A stretch of DNA of 57,015 nucleotides from positions 1-57,015 of the forward strand of contig QCJI01000005.1 in NCBI GenBank assembly GCA_003216135.1, read 5' to 3'. The notes under the pieces were generated by a model. It had not been told where the DNA came from and made no database searches. It saw only the letters and a list, made by a program, of their open reading frames with translations. The DNA comes from Prochlorococcus sp. AG-409-A22 (lineage in GTDB: Bacteria > Cyanobacteriota > Cyanobacteriia > PCC-6307 > Cyanobiaceae). Shown here one piece after another: positions 18,364 to 27,666 of this stretch. The position numbers and the translations under genes are program-made. Numbering within the stretch: the first letter of the stretch is position 1; the number at the start of each line of letters is the position of its first letter.

Positions 18364-20145
18364 ATGGCTTTAAAAAAAGATAATCAATCAGTTGATATTG
18401 GAGATGAAGATTTTCCAAAGGATGACATATTAAATCTTGATTCAATAACCTCAGATAAAAAAACAGGTATTAAATCTCAACCATTAGAAGCATCAAAAGG
18501 TAATAAAAATGAGAATGGATTTCTCGATTTTGGTTTTAATCAGTCGATCTTAAATTCCTTAAGAAATAAAGGATACGAAAATCCAACGCCTATTCAAAAA
18601 GCTGCTATTCCGGAACTAATGTTAGGCAGAGACTTATTAGGCCAAGCTCAAACTGGAACAGGTAAGACTGCTGCTTTCGCATTACCATTAATAGAAAAAC
18701 TCGCAGATAATAAAGAATTAAATGCCAAGGTTTTAGTTATGACTCCTACGAGGGAGTTAGCAACTCAAGTGGCAGAATCTTTTAAAAGTTATAGTTCTGA
18801 ATCTAGTAACTTTAAAACAGTTGCAATATATGGAGGCACTGACTACAGAAATCAAATTTCTGTATTGAAAAGAAAAGTTGATGTTGTAGTTGGAACCCCT
18901 GGCAGAATAATGGATCACATAAGGCAGGGCACTTTTAAAATTAAGGGTATAAGTTGCCTTGTTTTAGATGAAGCCGATGAAATGTTAAATATGGGTTTCC
19001 TTGAAGATATTGAATGGATAATAGATCAACTTCCAGAAAATAAACAGATGGTATTGTTCTCAGCAACAATGCCTAATGAGATTAGAAACATAGCAAAAAA
19101 GTATCTAAATGATCCAGCAGAAATATTAATCAAAAGTGTCAAAAAAGAAACTCAATTAATTGCGCAAAAATTTCTATTTGTTCAGAGGCATCATAAGCTA
19201 GACGCTTTAAAAAGAATCTTAGAACTTAATAATGAGGGAGTAATAATTTTTGTAAGGACAAAATTACTTACTATTTCAATATCTGAAGCTCTAGAAAACT
19301 CAGGACATAGTGTCGCTGTTCTTAATGGAGATATTCCTCAGAACCAAAGAGAAAATACTGTAGATAGATTAAAAAAAGGATTTATTGATATCCTCGTAGC
19401 AACTGATGTCGCAGCTAGAGGTTTAGATGTTGAGAGGATAAAACTTGTTGTTAATTACGATTTCCCCTTTGATAAGGAAACTTATACTCATAGAATTGGA
19501 AGAACAGGAAGAGCAGGGAGATCTGGAGAGGCAATTTTATTTGTTAACCAAAGAGAAAAACATTTTCTAAGAAACTTAGAAAACTCAACAAGAACTAAGA
19601 TTGAAGAAATTAATATTCCAAGTAATAAAATAATTAATGAAAAAAGGATGGAGAAACTTATAGAGAATCTTAATGAGAGCTATTTAAATCAAGAAGAAAA
19701 TGAAGAAAATAAAGCTTTGATTATTGATATATTAGATAATTTAAAAGATAAACACTCTATGAATGAATCAAGTATTGCTATTGCAGCTATTAATTTAGTA
19801 ATAGGAAATAAATCATTTTTTGTTAATCAAGATGATTCTTGGATTTATAAACAAAATAATACTGACCGTAATAGATCAAATAGAAATGCTAACAATCGTT
19901 CGAGAAATTCTAATAGAAGAAATAATTATCAAAATGATTCTTTTGAAACATATAAGTTTAATTTTGGTAAATTTGATGGAATTAGAGTAGCAAATATTAT
20001 ATCTTCAATCTGCAACTCCACCAATATAAACGGTAGATCAATAGGCAAGGTTCAGATTTTTAATGATTATAGTTTAGTTGATTTACCAAAAGATCTACAT
20101 AGAGAAACTAAAAATAAATTAAAAAATATTAAATTAAGACACTAA
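18364..20145 (+). CDS. deaD: DEAD-box RNA helicase (DeaD/CsdA-like)
   Basis: The 593-aa ATP-dependent RNA helicase has an acidic N-terminal tail, a Q motif near P-T-P-I-Q-K-A, A-Q-T-G-T-G-K-T (Walker A, near 97), P-T-R-E-L-A, D-E-A-D, S-A-T, A-R-G-L-D-V and H-R-I-G-R-T-G-R-A-G. A low-complexity segment rich in Arg and Asn (about 498-522) precedes a C-terminal DbpA/CsdA-type RNA-binding domain (about 530-590). Cyanobacterial relatives help ribosome assembly and RNA unwinding in the cold. A 138-bp leader separates it from recD, so it likely has its own promoter and a regulated 5' untranslated region. Confidence 0.93.
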   Translation: MALKKDNQSVDIGDEDFPKDDILNLDSITSDKKTGIKSQPLEASKGNKNENGFLDFGFNQSILNSLRNKGYENPTPIQKAAIPELMLGRDLLGQAQTGTGKTAAFALPLIEKLADNKELNAKVLVMTPTRELATQVAESFKSYSSESSNFKTVAIYGGTDYRNQISVLKRKVDVVVGTPGRIMDHIRQGTFKIKGISCLVLDEADEMLNMGFLEDIEWIIDQLPENKQMVLFSATMPNEIRNIAKKYLNDPAEILIKSVKKETQLIAQKFLFVQRHHKLDALKRILELNNEGVIIFVRTKLLTISISEALENSGHSVAVLNGDIPQNQRENTVDRLKKGFIDILVATDVAARGLDVERIKLVVNYDFPFDKETYTHRIGRTGRAGRSGEAILFVNQREKHFLRNLENSTRTKIEEINIPSNKIINEKRMEKLIENLNESYLNQEENEENKALIIDILDNLKDKHSMNESSIAIAAINLVIGNKSFFVNQDDSWIYKQNNTDRNRSNRNANNRSRNSNRRNNYQNDSFETYKFNFGKFDGIRVANIISSICNSTNINGRSIGKVQIFNDYSLVDLPKDLHRETKNKLKNIKLRH

Positions 20146-20154
20146 CTATATTGG

Positions 20155-20433
20155 ATGAGAGTTATCAAAATTAAAATATTTTTTCTTATTAATTTAATGA
20201 TCTTATTGACTTCTTTTAATAAGTATTATTTAGCTCAAGCAAAACAAAATTCACTTATAAAATTATTTTGTCTTCATAGTGTCAAAGAGGAAATGATAAA
20301 AGCAGAAATCGAATATAGTGAAGAAATTGCAAATGAAACCTGTGAATGTTATTACGAAGAATTTATAAAAACTTCAAGTCATCAAGATGCAAAAACAAAA
20401 TGTAAATTAAAAGCTAAAGACAATTTTAAATAA
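20155..20433 (+). CDS. Small secreted protein with four cysteines, 92 aa
   Basis: The 92-aa frame begins with a basic-hydrophobic signal (about 1-26) ending in L-A-Q-A, a plausible signal-peptidase site, and leaves a mature part of about 63 residues. That part has four Cys (39, 63, 65, 83) in charged helical sequence, including a C-E-C pair, and would suit disulfides or a metal in the periplasm. I do not recognise a family. The frame starts 9 bp after the RNA helicase stop and ends 26 bp before the ABC transporter, consistent with cotranscription. Confidence 0.65.
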   Translation: MRVIKIKIFFLINLMILLTSFNKYYLAQAKQNSLIKLFCLHSVKEEMIKAEIEYSEEIANETCECYYEEFIKTSSHQDAKTKCKLKAKDNFK

Positions 20434-20459
20434 TAACAGAAAAATTTAAAGTATATCTT

Positions 20460-22232
20460 ATGAGATCTAAAAGCAATCAAAATCCAATAATTAGACTTTA
20501 TTTTAATCTTGTTCAAGAGAGAAGACTATTGTTTTTTGCTTTTTTTAGTTCAATAATTAATAAAATATTAGATTTAGCACCTCCCGTAATAATTGGTCTT
20601 GCGGTTGATATCCTTGTTAAAGAACAGAATTCATGGATTGCTGGTTTTGGTCTCAAGGAAGTTCCAGCACAATTAATTTTTCTTGCATTCGCATCAGGTA
20701 TAGTTTGGTCTGGGGAATCTACCTTTGAATATTTATATTCGGTTTTATGGAGAAATTTGGCTCAGGTATCTCAACATAAATTACGAATAAAAGCTTATGA
20801 ACATATCCAGGAACTAGATATGGACTTCTTCGAGAAAGATAATACTGGAAGACTATTGTCTATTTTAAATGATGATATAAATCAACTTGAGAGGTTTCTA
20901 GACCAAGGGGCTAATCAAATTATTCAGTTATTTATTACTGTTTTAATAATTGGTGGCACTATGATTTTTGTTGCTCCAAGAATTGCATTATTTGCTTTCT
21001 TTCCTATACCAATAATATTCTTAGGATCAATTAGCTTCCAAAGGAAGCTAGCTCCAAAATATAAAGATGTTAGAAATAAAGCAGGACTATTGGCTTCAAG
21101 ACTCAACAATAATCTAAGTGGAATTCTTACCATAAAAAGCTTCACTAAAGAGAAATGGGAACTTAATAGATTAAATAAAGAAAGTCTTGCTTATCAAAGA
21201 AGTAATAAGGCTGCAATAAAATTATCTTCAGCTTTCATACCTCTTATAAGATTTGCAATATTATTTGCTTTTATAGCAATTCTATTAATTGGAGGTTTTC
21301 AAACATGGAATAAGACTCTAAATGTAGGCACGTATAGTTTTTTAGTATTTATTACACAAAGACTATTGTGGCCTTTAACTACTTTGGGACATGTTTTAGA
21401 TGATTTTCAGAGATCTATGGCTTCAATAGATAGAGTAATAGATCTTATAGACACACCCATAAAGATAAAAGATGGAAAATTAAAAATTGAATCTAAAGAT
21501 ACCAAAGGACAAATTATCTTTAATAATGTAAATTTTAAATATCCTGGACGAGATTCAACATTAAACAATATAAATTTCAAAATTGAAAATAACTCAACAT
21601 TAGGAATTGTTGGTTTAACTGGTTCTGGCAAAAGTACAATAATAAAACTCCTCCTTAGGATTTATGATATTAATAGTGGGTTGATTTCCTTAGATGGTAT
21701 TTCTATTAAAGAAATTAATTTGAAGGATTTAAGAAAATGTATATCCTTAGTTAGTCAAGACACTTATTTATTTCATGGCACTATACAAGAAAATATAGCT
21801 TATGGTTCTAATAATCCAAGTTTTAAAGAGGTCATTAAGGCGTCAAAGATTTCTGAAGCCCATAAATTTATTGAACAATTGCCAGATGGTTACAAGACTA
21901 TAGTAGGAGAAAGGGGGCAAAGGCTTTCAGGCGGACAACGCCAAAGAATCGCCTTGGCAAGAGCTGTTTTAAAGGATGCTCCAATATTAATATTAGATGA
22001 AGCTACCGCTTCAGTTGATAATGAAACAGAGGCTTTAATTCAGAAATCATTATCTAAAATTACAAAAGAAAGAACGACTATAGTAATTGCTCATAGATTA
22101 AGCACGATAAAAAATGCCGACAATATTATTGTTATTGATAAAGGTAAAATAGTTGAGAGTGGAAAACATAAAACTCTATTAGATCAGAAGGGTATATACG
22201 CAGATTTATGGAATGTTCAAGTAGGGATTTAG
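20460..22232 (+). CDS. ABC exporter, fused permease-ATPase (MsbA-like)
   Basis: The 590-aa half-transporter has six membrane helices in the first 320 residues (type I exporter fold) and a C-terminal ATPase. ATPase motifs are Walker A G-L-T-G-S-G-K-S-T (near 387), a Q-loop in V-S-Q-D-T-Y-L-F, signature L-S-G-G-Q-R-Q-R, Walker B L-I-L-D-E-A and switch I-A-H-R-L-S-T. It should work as a homodimer that exports a lipid or hydrophobic compound. The substrate cannot be read from sequence. It converges with the CyanoP gene, leaving only 15 bp between stops. Confidence 0.92.
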   Translation: MRSKSNQNPIIRLYFNLVQERRLLFFAFFSSIINKILDLAPPVIIGLAVDILVKEQNSWIAGFGLKEVPAQLIFLAFASGIVWSGESTFEYLYSVLWRNLAQVSQHKLRIKAYEHIQELDMDFFEKDNTGRLLSILNDDINQLERFLDQGANQIIQLFITVLIIGGTMIFVAPRIALFAFFPIPIIFLGSISFQRKLAPKYKDVRNKAGLLASRLNNNLSGILTIKSFTKEKWELNRLNKESLAYQRSNKAAIKLSSAFIPLIRFAILFAFIAILLIGGFQTWNKTLNVGTYSFLVFITQRLLWPLTTLGHVLDDFQRSMASIDRVIDLIDTPIKIKDGKLKIESKDTKGQIIFNNVNFKYPGRDSTLNNINFKIENNSTLGIVGLTGSGKSTIIKLLLRIYDINSGLISLDGISIKEINLKDLRKCISLVSQDTYLFHGTIQENIAYGSNNPSFKEVIKASKISEAHKFIEQLPDGYKTIVGERGQRLSGGQRQRIALARAVLKDAPILILDEATASVDNETEALIQKSLSKITKERTTIVIAHRLSTIKNADNIIVIDKGKIVESGKHKTLLDQKGIYADLWNVQVGI

Positions 22233-22247
22233 GATAAATTTTCTAAA

Positions 22248-22805
22248 CTATATTAAGAAATTAAATGATTCAATAACATTGGTAAAGATTTCATCAACTT
22301 TGTTCCATCTCTCTTCGTTTGTTCCTACAGCAAAAGTATATAATGTTCCCCTATCAATTACTACAGTAGCGAGTTCATGCCTTTCTTGTTCATTTAAATT
22401 TAATTCATATTCTAAATCATAGAAAATATGATTAGATACCTCCCTCTTGTTGGCCTTAATAAGGTTTACCTCTCTACCTGAACCTTCAGGAGCTATGACC
22501 TTCTCTATTAATGTTTGACCTACTTCATTTGGGGTCCCCAATTGCTCTAATTGCACCTCATTATTGACATCGGAAATAACTAAACTTAATGTTTCATTAC
22601 TGTTAATTAAATCATGATAAATAATTTCAGGCCCTCCATTTACTTTTACTCTAGTCCAACCTGTTGGGTATAAAAAGGCATATCTTCCATCTGGGCTTTG
22701 ATAAGCTTCTAATCCTGCATTGAGCCCTCCACTACAGGCACTAAGTGTGAAACACAAAAAAATTAACAATAAATATTTGAAAGGGTTAAATTTAATATTT
22801 TTCAT
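22248..22805 (-). CDS. psbP: CyanoP, PsbP-like photosystem II lipoprotein
   Basis: The 185-aa protein has a lipoprotein signal with lipobox L-S-A-C (Cys24). The PsbP fold follows, beginning with Y-Q-S-P-D-G-R-Y-A-F-L-Y-P-T-G-W, the most diagnostic motif of the family, and ending in the usual A-V-G-T-N-E-E-R-W segment. In cyanobacteria this lumenal lipoprotein associates with photosystem II assembly intermediates rather than acting as a strict oxygen-evolving subunit. It is transcribed divergently from recR. Confidence 0.92.
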   Translation of the reverse strand: MKNIKFNPFKYLLLIFLCFTLSACSGGLNAGLEAYQSPDGRYAFLYPTGWTRVKVNGGPEIIYHDLINSNETLSLVISDVNNEVQLEQLGTPNEVGQTLIEKVIAPEGSGREVNLIKANKREVSNHIFYDLEYELNLNEQERHELATVVIDRGTLYTFAVGTNEERWNKVDEIFTNVIESFNFLI

Positions 22806-22909
22806 TGTTGTTTGATATTACTAACTAAAAATATAATAAGACATTAAAAGCAAACAATTATGGCAATTCAGAATTTTGCGTCTAAATTGTTCCTAGAAAT
22901 ATTTTCATT

Positions 22910-23509
22910 TTGACAACCTATACCAAACCACTTTCAAAATTAATTGCTCATTTTGAGAAATTTCCTGGGATTGGTCCAAGAACAGCTCAGAGATTAGCTC
23001 TGTTTATTTTAAAACAACCTGAAAGCTCAATAAGGGATTTCTCAAAGGCCTTGTTAGAAGCTCATAGTAATGTTGGCCGTTGTAAGAAATGCTTCAATTT
23101 GACTTCAGAAGAAGAATGTGAAATTTGTAGAAATACTGAAAGAAACAAAAGACTAATTTGTGTTGTAGCAGAAACGAAAGATTTGCTTGCTTTAGAACGT
23201 GCTAGAGAATTTAAAGGTGTCTACCACGTTATTGGTGGTTTAATATCTCCAATGGATTCTGTTGGCCCTGAACTCTTAGAAATAAGAAGCCTAGTAGAAC
23301 GAGTTAGTAAGTCTGAAATAGATGAGATTATTTTGGCATTGACCCCAAGTGTTGAGGGAGATACAACAAGTCTTTATATTGGAAAATTGTTGGCCCCTTT
23401 TACTAAAGTTACGAGGATTGCCTATGGCCTCCCAATGGGTAGTGAACTTGAATATGTAGATGAAGTTACACTTGCAAGGGCCTTAGAAGGTAGAACAAAA
23501 CTAAATTAG
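22910..23509 (+). CDS. recR: Recombination mediator RecR
   Basis: The 199-aa protein is the RecR clamp that with RecO loads RecA on gapped DNA. It has an N-terminal helix-hairpin-helix ([14 protein letters not shown]), a four-Cys zinc finger (C-K-K-C near 58-61 and C-E-I-C near 70-73), and a Toprim domain with V-V-A-E-T-K-D and T-P-S-V-E-G-D-T-T. The start is TTG, which gives the standard N terminus. lipA follows after 2 bp. Confidence 0.97.
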   Translation: MTTYTKPLSKLIAHFEKFPGIGPRTAQRLALFILKQPESSIRDFSKALLEAHSNVGRCKKCFNLTSEEECEICRNTERNKRLICVVAETKDLLALERAREFKGVYHVIGGLISPMDSVGPELLEIRSLVERVSKSEIDEIILALTPSVEGDTTSLYIGKLLAPFTKVTRIAYGLPMGSELEYVDEVTLARALEGRTKLN

Positions 23510-23511
23510 AA

Positions 23512-24411
23512 ATGAGATCAAATAATCTAGTCAAGCAAGAAAAAATTTTAAGACTTCCTTCTTGGATAAAATTTCCTATTAGTAAAGCTTCAGAGTTAGA
23601 AAAAATACAAAAACTTATCAAAAAATCAAATATTCATACTATTTGTGAAGAAGCAAGATGTCCAAATAGAGCAGAATGTTATGCCTCAGGAACAGCCACT
23701 TTTTTACTAGGTGGATCGATATGTTCTCGTTCTTGTGCTTTCTGTCAGGTAAATAAAGGTAGACCGAGTTCAATTAATATTGATGAATGTATTCAAGTTG
23801 CTGAAGCAGTAAAAGTACTGAATTTAAAATATGTTGTTTTAACATCTGTAGCTAGAGATGATCTTCCTGATCATGGTGCAAATTTATTTATATCAACAAT
23901 TAATGAGATTAGAAAAATTGATTCAACTATAAAAATCGAGGTTTTGACTCCTGATTTATGGGGAGGGGGCAAAAATTTTGATGAAACTAATAATCTACAG
24001 ACCGAAAGATTAAAGACGATTTTAGAAAAAGATCCAATTTGCTTTAATCATAATCTTGAAACTGTTGAAAGACTTCAAAAAGAAGTTAGGAAAGGTGCTA
24101 ATTATAAAAATTCACTAAGTTTACTAATAAAGTCAAAAGATATTGCTCCTCATATTCAAACTAAATCGGGTATTATGTTAGGTCTTGGGGAAACATTGGA
24201 TGAAATAAAAAATACAATTTATGATCTTAAAAAAATAGATTGTGATCAAATTACAATCGGCCAATATTTAAGGCCCTCATTAAATCATTTGGCAGTTAAG
24301 AAATATTGGGATCCATCAGAGTTTGAATATTTATATCGCTTCTCTAAGGAATTAGGATTTAAGAAAGTATCTTCTGGTCCCTTAGTTAGAAGTAGTTATC
24401 ATGCTCGTTAA
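23512..24411 (+). CDS. lipA: Lipoyl synthase
   Basis: The 299-aa radical SAM enzyme inserts two sulfurs into octanoyl groups on lipoyl-dependent enzymes such as pyruvate dehydrogenase and the glycine cleavage H protein. It has both clusters: C-E-E-A-R-C-P-N-R-A-E-C for the auxiliary [4Fe-4S] and C-S-R-S-C-A-F-C for the SAM cluster. The C-terminal G-P-L-V-R-S-S-Y motif, with the Ser that ligates the auxiliary cluster, is present. Its TAA stop overlaps the TAA stop of the opposing gene in the four bases TTAA. Confidence 0.97.
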   Translation: MRSNNLVKQEKILRLPSWIKFPISKASELEKIQKLIKKSNIHTICEEARCPNRAECYASGTATFLLGGSICSRSCAFCQVNKGRPSSINIDECIQVAEAVKVLNLKYVVLTSVARDDLPDHGANLFISTINEIRKIDSTIKIEVLTPDLWGGGKNFDETNNLQTERLKTILEKDPICFNHNLETVERLQKEVRKGANYKNSLSLLIKSKDIAPHIQTKSGIMLGLGETLDEIKNTIYDLKKIDCDQITIGQYLRPSLNHLAVKKYWDPSEFEYLYRFSKELGFKKVSSGPLVRSSYHAR

Positions 24412-24908
24412 CTTTCTTCAATTAAAGAAAGTTTCTTTTTAAGTTTTTTCAATATAGGAATACATTCTCCTGTCATAAGTGTACCTGCACCTCCCCAAAC
24501 CAGCCTTAAAAAAAGATCTACTGGGCTAGAACCAACTTCTTTTACAATTTTAAATCCTATTAACTTGAAGTATCTTACAAGTTTTTTGCTATATCCTTCA
24601 CTATCGAAAATGGCTAAAAGTCTTGCTTTGTTGCTTGATTTTTTCTCAATTGCCCAAGCCATAGTTGTTGCCCATATTAACTCCGAGACAAAAGGAGGAG
24701 AGTTACTTGCAATTTTCAATGTATCAAGCTGAATGCCTTGCTTATTTAAATAAGTCCAACCTTTCATTTCTCCCCATATCTTTACGATGTTATTATTTTG
24801 CTGCGCTATTACAATTCTAAAAAAACATAATCCAAGAGCTTCCCTAACTTGAATTTTAATTAATAGACCCAGGGAAAAAGCTAATTTTACTAATTCTTCT
24901 ACTTTCAT
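24408..24908 (-). CDS. Conserved hypothetical protein, 166 aa
   Basis: I do not recognise this protein. It is soluble, with alternating strands and helices. The segment V-S-E-L-I-W-A-T-T-M-A-W-A-I-E, then A-R-L-L-A-I-F-D-S-E-G-Y-S-K-K-L-V-R-Y-F-K-L-I-G-F, recalls the acceptor-binding half of GNAT acetyltransferases (a Y-x-x-x-L-x-R-Y-F-x-x-x-G-F end). The acetyl-CoA P-loop is not evident, so that remains a weak idea. It closes the run lysA-cdaA-uppS-bioB-trhO, 12 bp after trhO, and its stop overlaps the lipA stop. Confidence 0.7.
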   Translation of the reverse strand: MKVEELVKLAFSLGLLIKIQVREALGLCFFRIVIAQQNNNIVKIWGEMKGWTYLNKQGIQLDTLKIASNSPPFVSELIWATTMAWAIEKKSSNKARLLAIFDSEGYSKKLVRYFKLIGFKIVKEVGSSPVDLFLRLVWGGAGTLMTGECIPILKKLKKKLSLIEES

Positions 24909-24920
24909 AGTTTTTAGTAA

Positions 24921-25850
24921 TTAATTTTTATAGATTATTTGCTTTTTTTTTGATTTATTAATCTGTTTTTGTCTCTCTTCAAATCTTTTTCTATCTTCAT
25001 CACTAAATTGGTTAACACATAAATGACATTGTATACCTTCTATATATTCATCTTTTTTTTGATCCTCTATAGAAATCGGCATCCCGCATGCATGGCATAT
25101 GGAGTAGGAACCTTTATTTAATTCATGATCTAAAGCTACTCGTTTATCAAAAACATAACATTCACCCTCATATAAGCTTTTTCTTTTTGAAGTATCCTCC
25201 AAGTATTTAAGAATCCCGCCTTTTAAGTGGTATATATTTTTATAGCCTTTATTTCTTAATAAACTAGTAGCTTTTTCACATCTAATTCCTCCAGTACAAA
25301 ACATAGCTATATTCTTAGATTTTCCATTTCCTAAGTGTTTTTCTAGATTATCATCAACCCACTTAGGGAATTCACTAAAATTTCTTGTATTTGGATTGAT
25401 CGAGTTTTTAAAAGTTCCTAAGGACACTTCATAGTGATTCCTAGTATCAATGACTATAGTATTTTTATCTTCGATTAATTTATTCCATGTAAATGAGTCA
25501 ATATAAGTTCCAGCCTCTTGTGATGGATTGATTTTAGGAACGCCCATAGTTACGATTTCTTTCTTGATTTTAATTTTTAATTTTTTGAAGACTTTCGTTT
25601 TTGAAAAACTTACTTTAAGGTTTAATTCATTAGTTCCCGAATATATCTTGATTATTTCTAGAACAATTTCAATAAGTTTTTCTTCTGCACATATAGTTCC
25701 ATTAATTCCTTCATTTGCAAAAATTAATAAACCTGTTAGATCATTATTTTTCTCAATATTCAATAATTTATTTCTGAGCTCAAAAATTAAATTTTCACTA
25801 AATGGGAAGAAGGAATAAAGAGAAATTATTTGAAATTTTTTATCTTTCAT
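24921..25850 (-). CDS. trhO: tRNA uridine-34 hydroxylase TrhO (rhodanese domain)
   Basis: The 309-aa protein has an N-terminal acylphosphatase-like part, a rhodanese domain with active-site loop C-T-G-G-I-R-C-E, and a C-terminal pair of C-x-x-C motifs (C-H-A-C and C-H-L-C) that likely bind zinc. The family (YceA/UPF0176) catalyses O2-dependent 5-hydroxylation of U34 in certain tRNAs. I place the start at the internal ATG giving M-K-D-K-K-F-Q-I-I, which overlaps the end of bioB by 11 bp. An upstream ATG at 25880 would extend the overlap to 41 bp and adds nothing typical. Confidence 0.9.
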   Translation of the reverse strand: MKDKKFQIISLYSFFPFSENLIFELRNKLLNIEKNNDLTGLLIFANEGINGTICAEEKLIEIVLEIIKIYSGTNELNLKVSFSKTKVFKKLKIKIKKEIVTMGVPKINPSQEAGTYIDSFTWNKLIEDKNTIVIDTRNHYEVSLGTFKNSINPNTRNFSEFPKWVDDNLEKHLGNGKSKNIAMFCTGGIRCEKATSLLRNKGYKNIYHLKGGILKYLEDTSKRKSLYEGECYVFDKRVALDHELNKGSYSICHACGMPISIEDQKKDEYIEGIQCHLCVNQFSDEDRKRFEERQKQINKSKKKQIIYKN

Positions 25851-26853
25851 AAGAAGAACATTTTGTTTCAGAAGTTTCAAAATCTTTATTAAATAAGACC
25901 CCTATTTCTTTGAGAAGTTTCCTGTCAGATTCAAAAGATGGGTTTGAGGTGGTCAGTAATTCATCTCCATAAAAAATAGAATTTGCACCACATTGAAAAC
26001 ATAAAATTTGAGCCTCCTTTGATAGCTTTTCTCTTCCTGCACTTAATCTTATTTTACTTTTAGGCATAAGAATTCTTGCAGTGGCTATCATCCTAATCAT
26101 TTGAATAGAATCAACTTCTTGCTTGTCTTCTAGACCAGTACCTTCAATAGCTACTAATGAATTAATTGGAACACTCTCCGGGTGTGGGTTCATATTTGAA
26201 AGAACTTCTAACAAAGATGCTCTATCACCATTTGTTTCTCCTAATCCAATTATGCCGCCGCAACATACATTAATTCCTGCATCTCTGACTCTTTTGATAG
26301 TATCTAATCTATCTTGATAGGTTCTAGTAGTAATTATATTTTGGTAATACTCTGGACTCGTATCAAGATTATGATTATAGGCTGTTAAGCCAGCTTCAGC
26401 TAATTTTGATGCTTGTTCCTCAGTAAGCATTCCTGCTGTTACGCATGCTTCCATCTTTAGATCTTTTACACCCTTGACCATTTTTAACATGGATTCAAAT
26501 GATTTACCGTCTCTAATTTCTCTCCATGCCCAACCCATGCAGAATCTTTCTGCACCCTCATTTTTTGCAATTCTGGCTCTTTCTAAAACCTCTTCAACTT
26601 CAAATTGAGGATGACTTTTAATTTCGCTAGCACTGTATATTGATTGGCTACAGTATGAACAATCTTCCTCACATCCTCCAGTTTTGACGCTATAAAGTGA
26701 GGCTAATTGGATTTGATATTTATTAAATTTCCTATGAACATTTTGAGACTCCCACATTAAATTTATCAAAGGCATATTTAATATGTCTAAAATTTCATTT
26801 CTATCCCAGTCAAATCTAATTTCACTAAATATCTGATTATTCGATTTAATCAT
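25840..26853 (-). CDS. bioB: Biotin synthase
   Basis: The 337-aa radical SAM enzyme inserts sulfur into dethiobiotin. The SAM-cluster motif C-E-E-D-C-S-Y-C occupies Cys61, 65 and 68. Further family motifs are [18 protein letters not shown] and the Arg-containing R-L-S-A-G-R-E that contacts the [2Fe-2S] cluster. Length is typical. It lies 6 bp after uppS and its 3' end overlaps trhO, so these genes are translated from one message. Other biotin genes are not in this window. Confidence 0.97.
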   Translation of the reverse strand: MIKSNNQIFSEIRFDWDRNEILDILNMPLINLMWESQNVHRKFNKYQIQLASLYSVKTGGCEEDCSYCSQSIYSASEIKSHPQFEVEEVLERARIAKNEGAERFCMGWAWREIRDGKSFESMLKMVKGVKDLKMEACVTAGMLTEEQASKLAEAGLTAYNHNLDTSPEYYQNIITTRTYQDRLDTIKRVRDAGINVCCGGIIGLGETNGDRASLLEVLSNMNPHPESVPINSLVAIEGTGLEDKQEVDSIQMIRMIATARILMPKSKIRLSAGREKLSKEAQILCFQCGANSIFYGDELLTTSNPSFESDRKLLKEIGVLFNKDFETSETKCSSYER

Positions 26854-26859
26854 TTTTAG

Positions 26860-27663
26860 TTAACAAGAAAAGTAAGAATCTTCAAAAGATTCATTTGCTA
26901 ATGATTCTATACCGCCGAAACGCCTATTCCTAGATTGGTAATCAATTATTGCTTTGAGAAATTCAATTTCATTGAAATCTGGCCACAATACATCTGTTAT
27001 ATAAATTTCAGAATATGCTAATTGCCATAAAAGAAAATTGCTTATCCTTTTTTCTCCACTAGTTCTAATTAGCAATTCAGGATCCTTGACTCCTTTTGTT
27101 AATAGTTCTGAATTAAATAATTCTTCATTTACTTCACTAGCTTTTATTTCACCATTAAATGATTTTAGGGCTATTTCTTTAGCTACTTTTACTATTTCTT
27201 GCCTACCTCCATAATTTACACAAACGTTTAATATGAAATCTTGATTATTTTGAGTAAGAGATTCTGCACCGTGGAGGGTTAATTTTAAAGTTTCAGGAAA
27301 AGGAGATAGATCTCCTATGAACTTAATTTTTATTGATTCTGCATGTATTTCATCTATTTCTTTCCTTAAAACTTTACCAAATAGATTAATGAGATAATCA
27401 ACTTCTTTACTAGGTCTTATCCAATTCTCTGTTGAAAATGCAAAAACTGTTAAAACTCTACAACCTAAATTTTTAGATGCCTTTATTATTTCTTTTAACA
27501 CACTAACTCCCTTATTATGTCCAAACGATCTGGGTAAGCCCTTTTTAGTTGCCCATCTCCCATTCCCATCCATAATTATTGCTATATGTTGAGGTATTCT
27601 TTGCTTATCTATATTTTTAGATAATTCTAAATTTCTTGATGTAATTATTTTTTTTGAACTCAT
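26860..27663 (-). CDS. uppS: Isoprenyl transferase (undecaprenyl diphosphate synthase type)
   Basis: The 267-aa cis-prenyltransferase has the catalytic loop H-I-A-I-I-M-D-G-N-G-R-W-A (catalytic Asp32), G-H-N-K-G, F-A-F-S-T-E-N-W and the C-terminal R-T-S-G-E-K-R-I-S-N-F-L-L-W-Q. It makes the C55 lipid carrier for peptidoglycan and other envelope polymers from isopentenyl units. It starts 3 bp after cdaA. The grouping of lysA, cdaA and uppS joins peptidoglycan precursor supply (diaminopimelate/lysine, lipid carrier) with c-di-AMP, which is often tied to cell-wall control. Confidence 0.96.
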   Translation of the reverse strand: MSSKKIITSRNLELSKNIDKQRIPQHIAIIMDGNGRWATKKGLPRSFGHNKGVSVLKEIIKASKNLGCRVLTVFAFSTENWIRPSKEVDYLINLFGKVLRKEIDEIHAESIKIKFIGDLSPFPETLKLTLHGAESLTQNNQDFILNVCVNYGGRQEIVKVAKEIALKSFNGEIKASEVNEELFNSELLTKGVKDPELLIRTSGEKRISNFLLWQLAYSEIYITDVLWPDFNEIEFLKAIIDYQSRNRRFGGIESLANESFEDSYFSC

Positions 27664-27666
27664 TGA

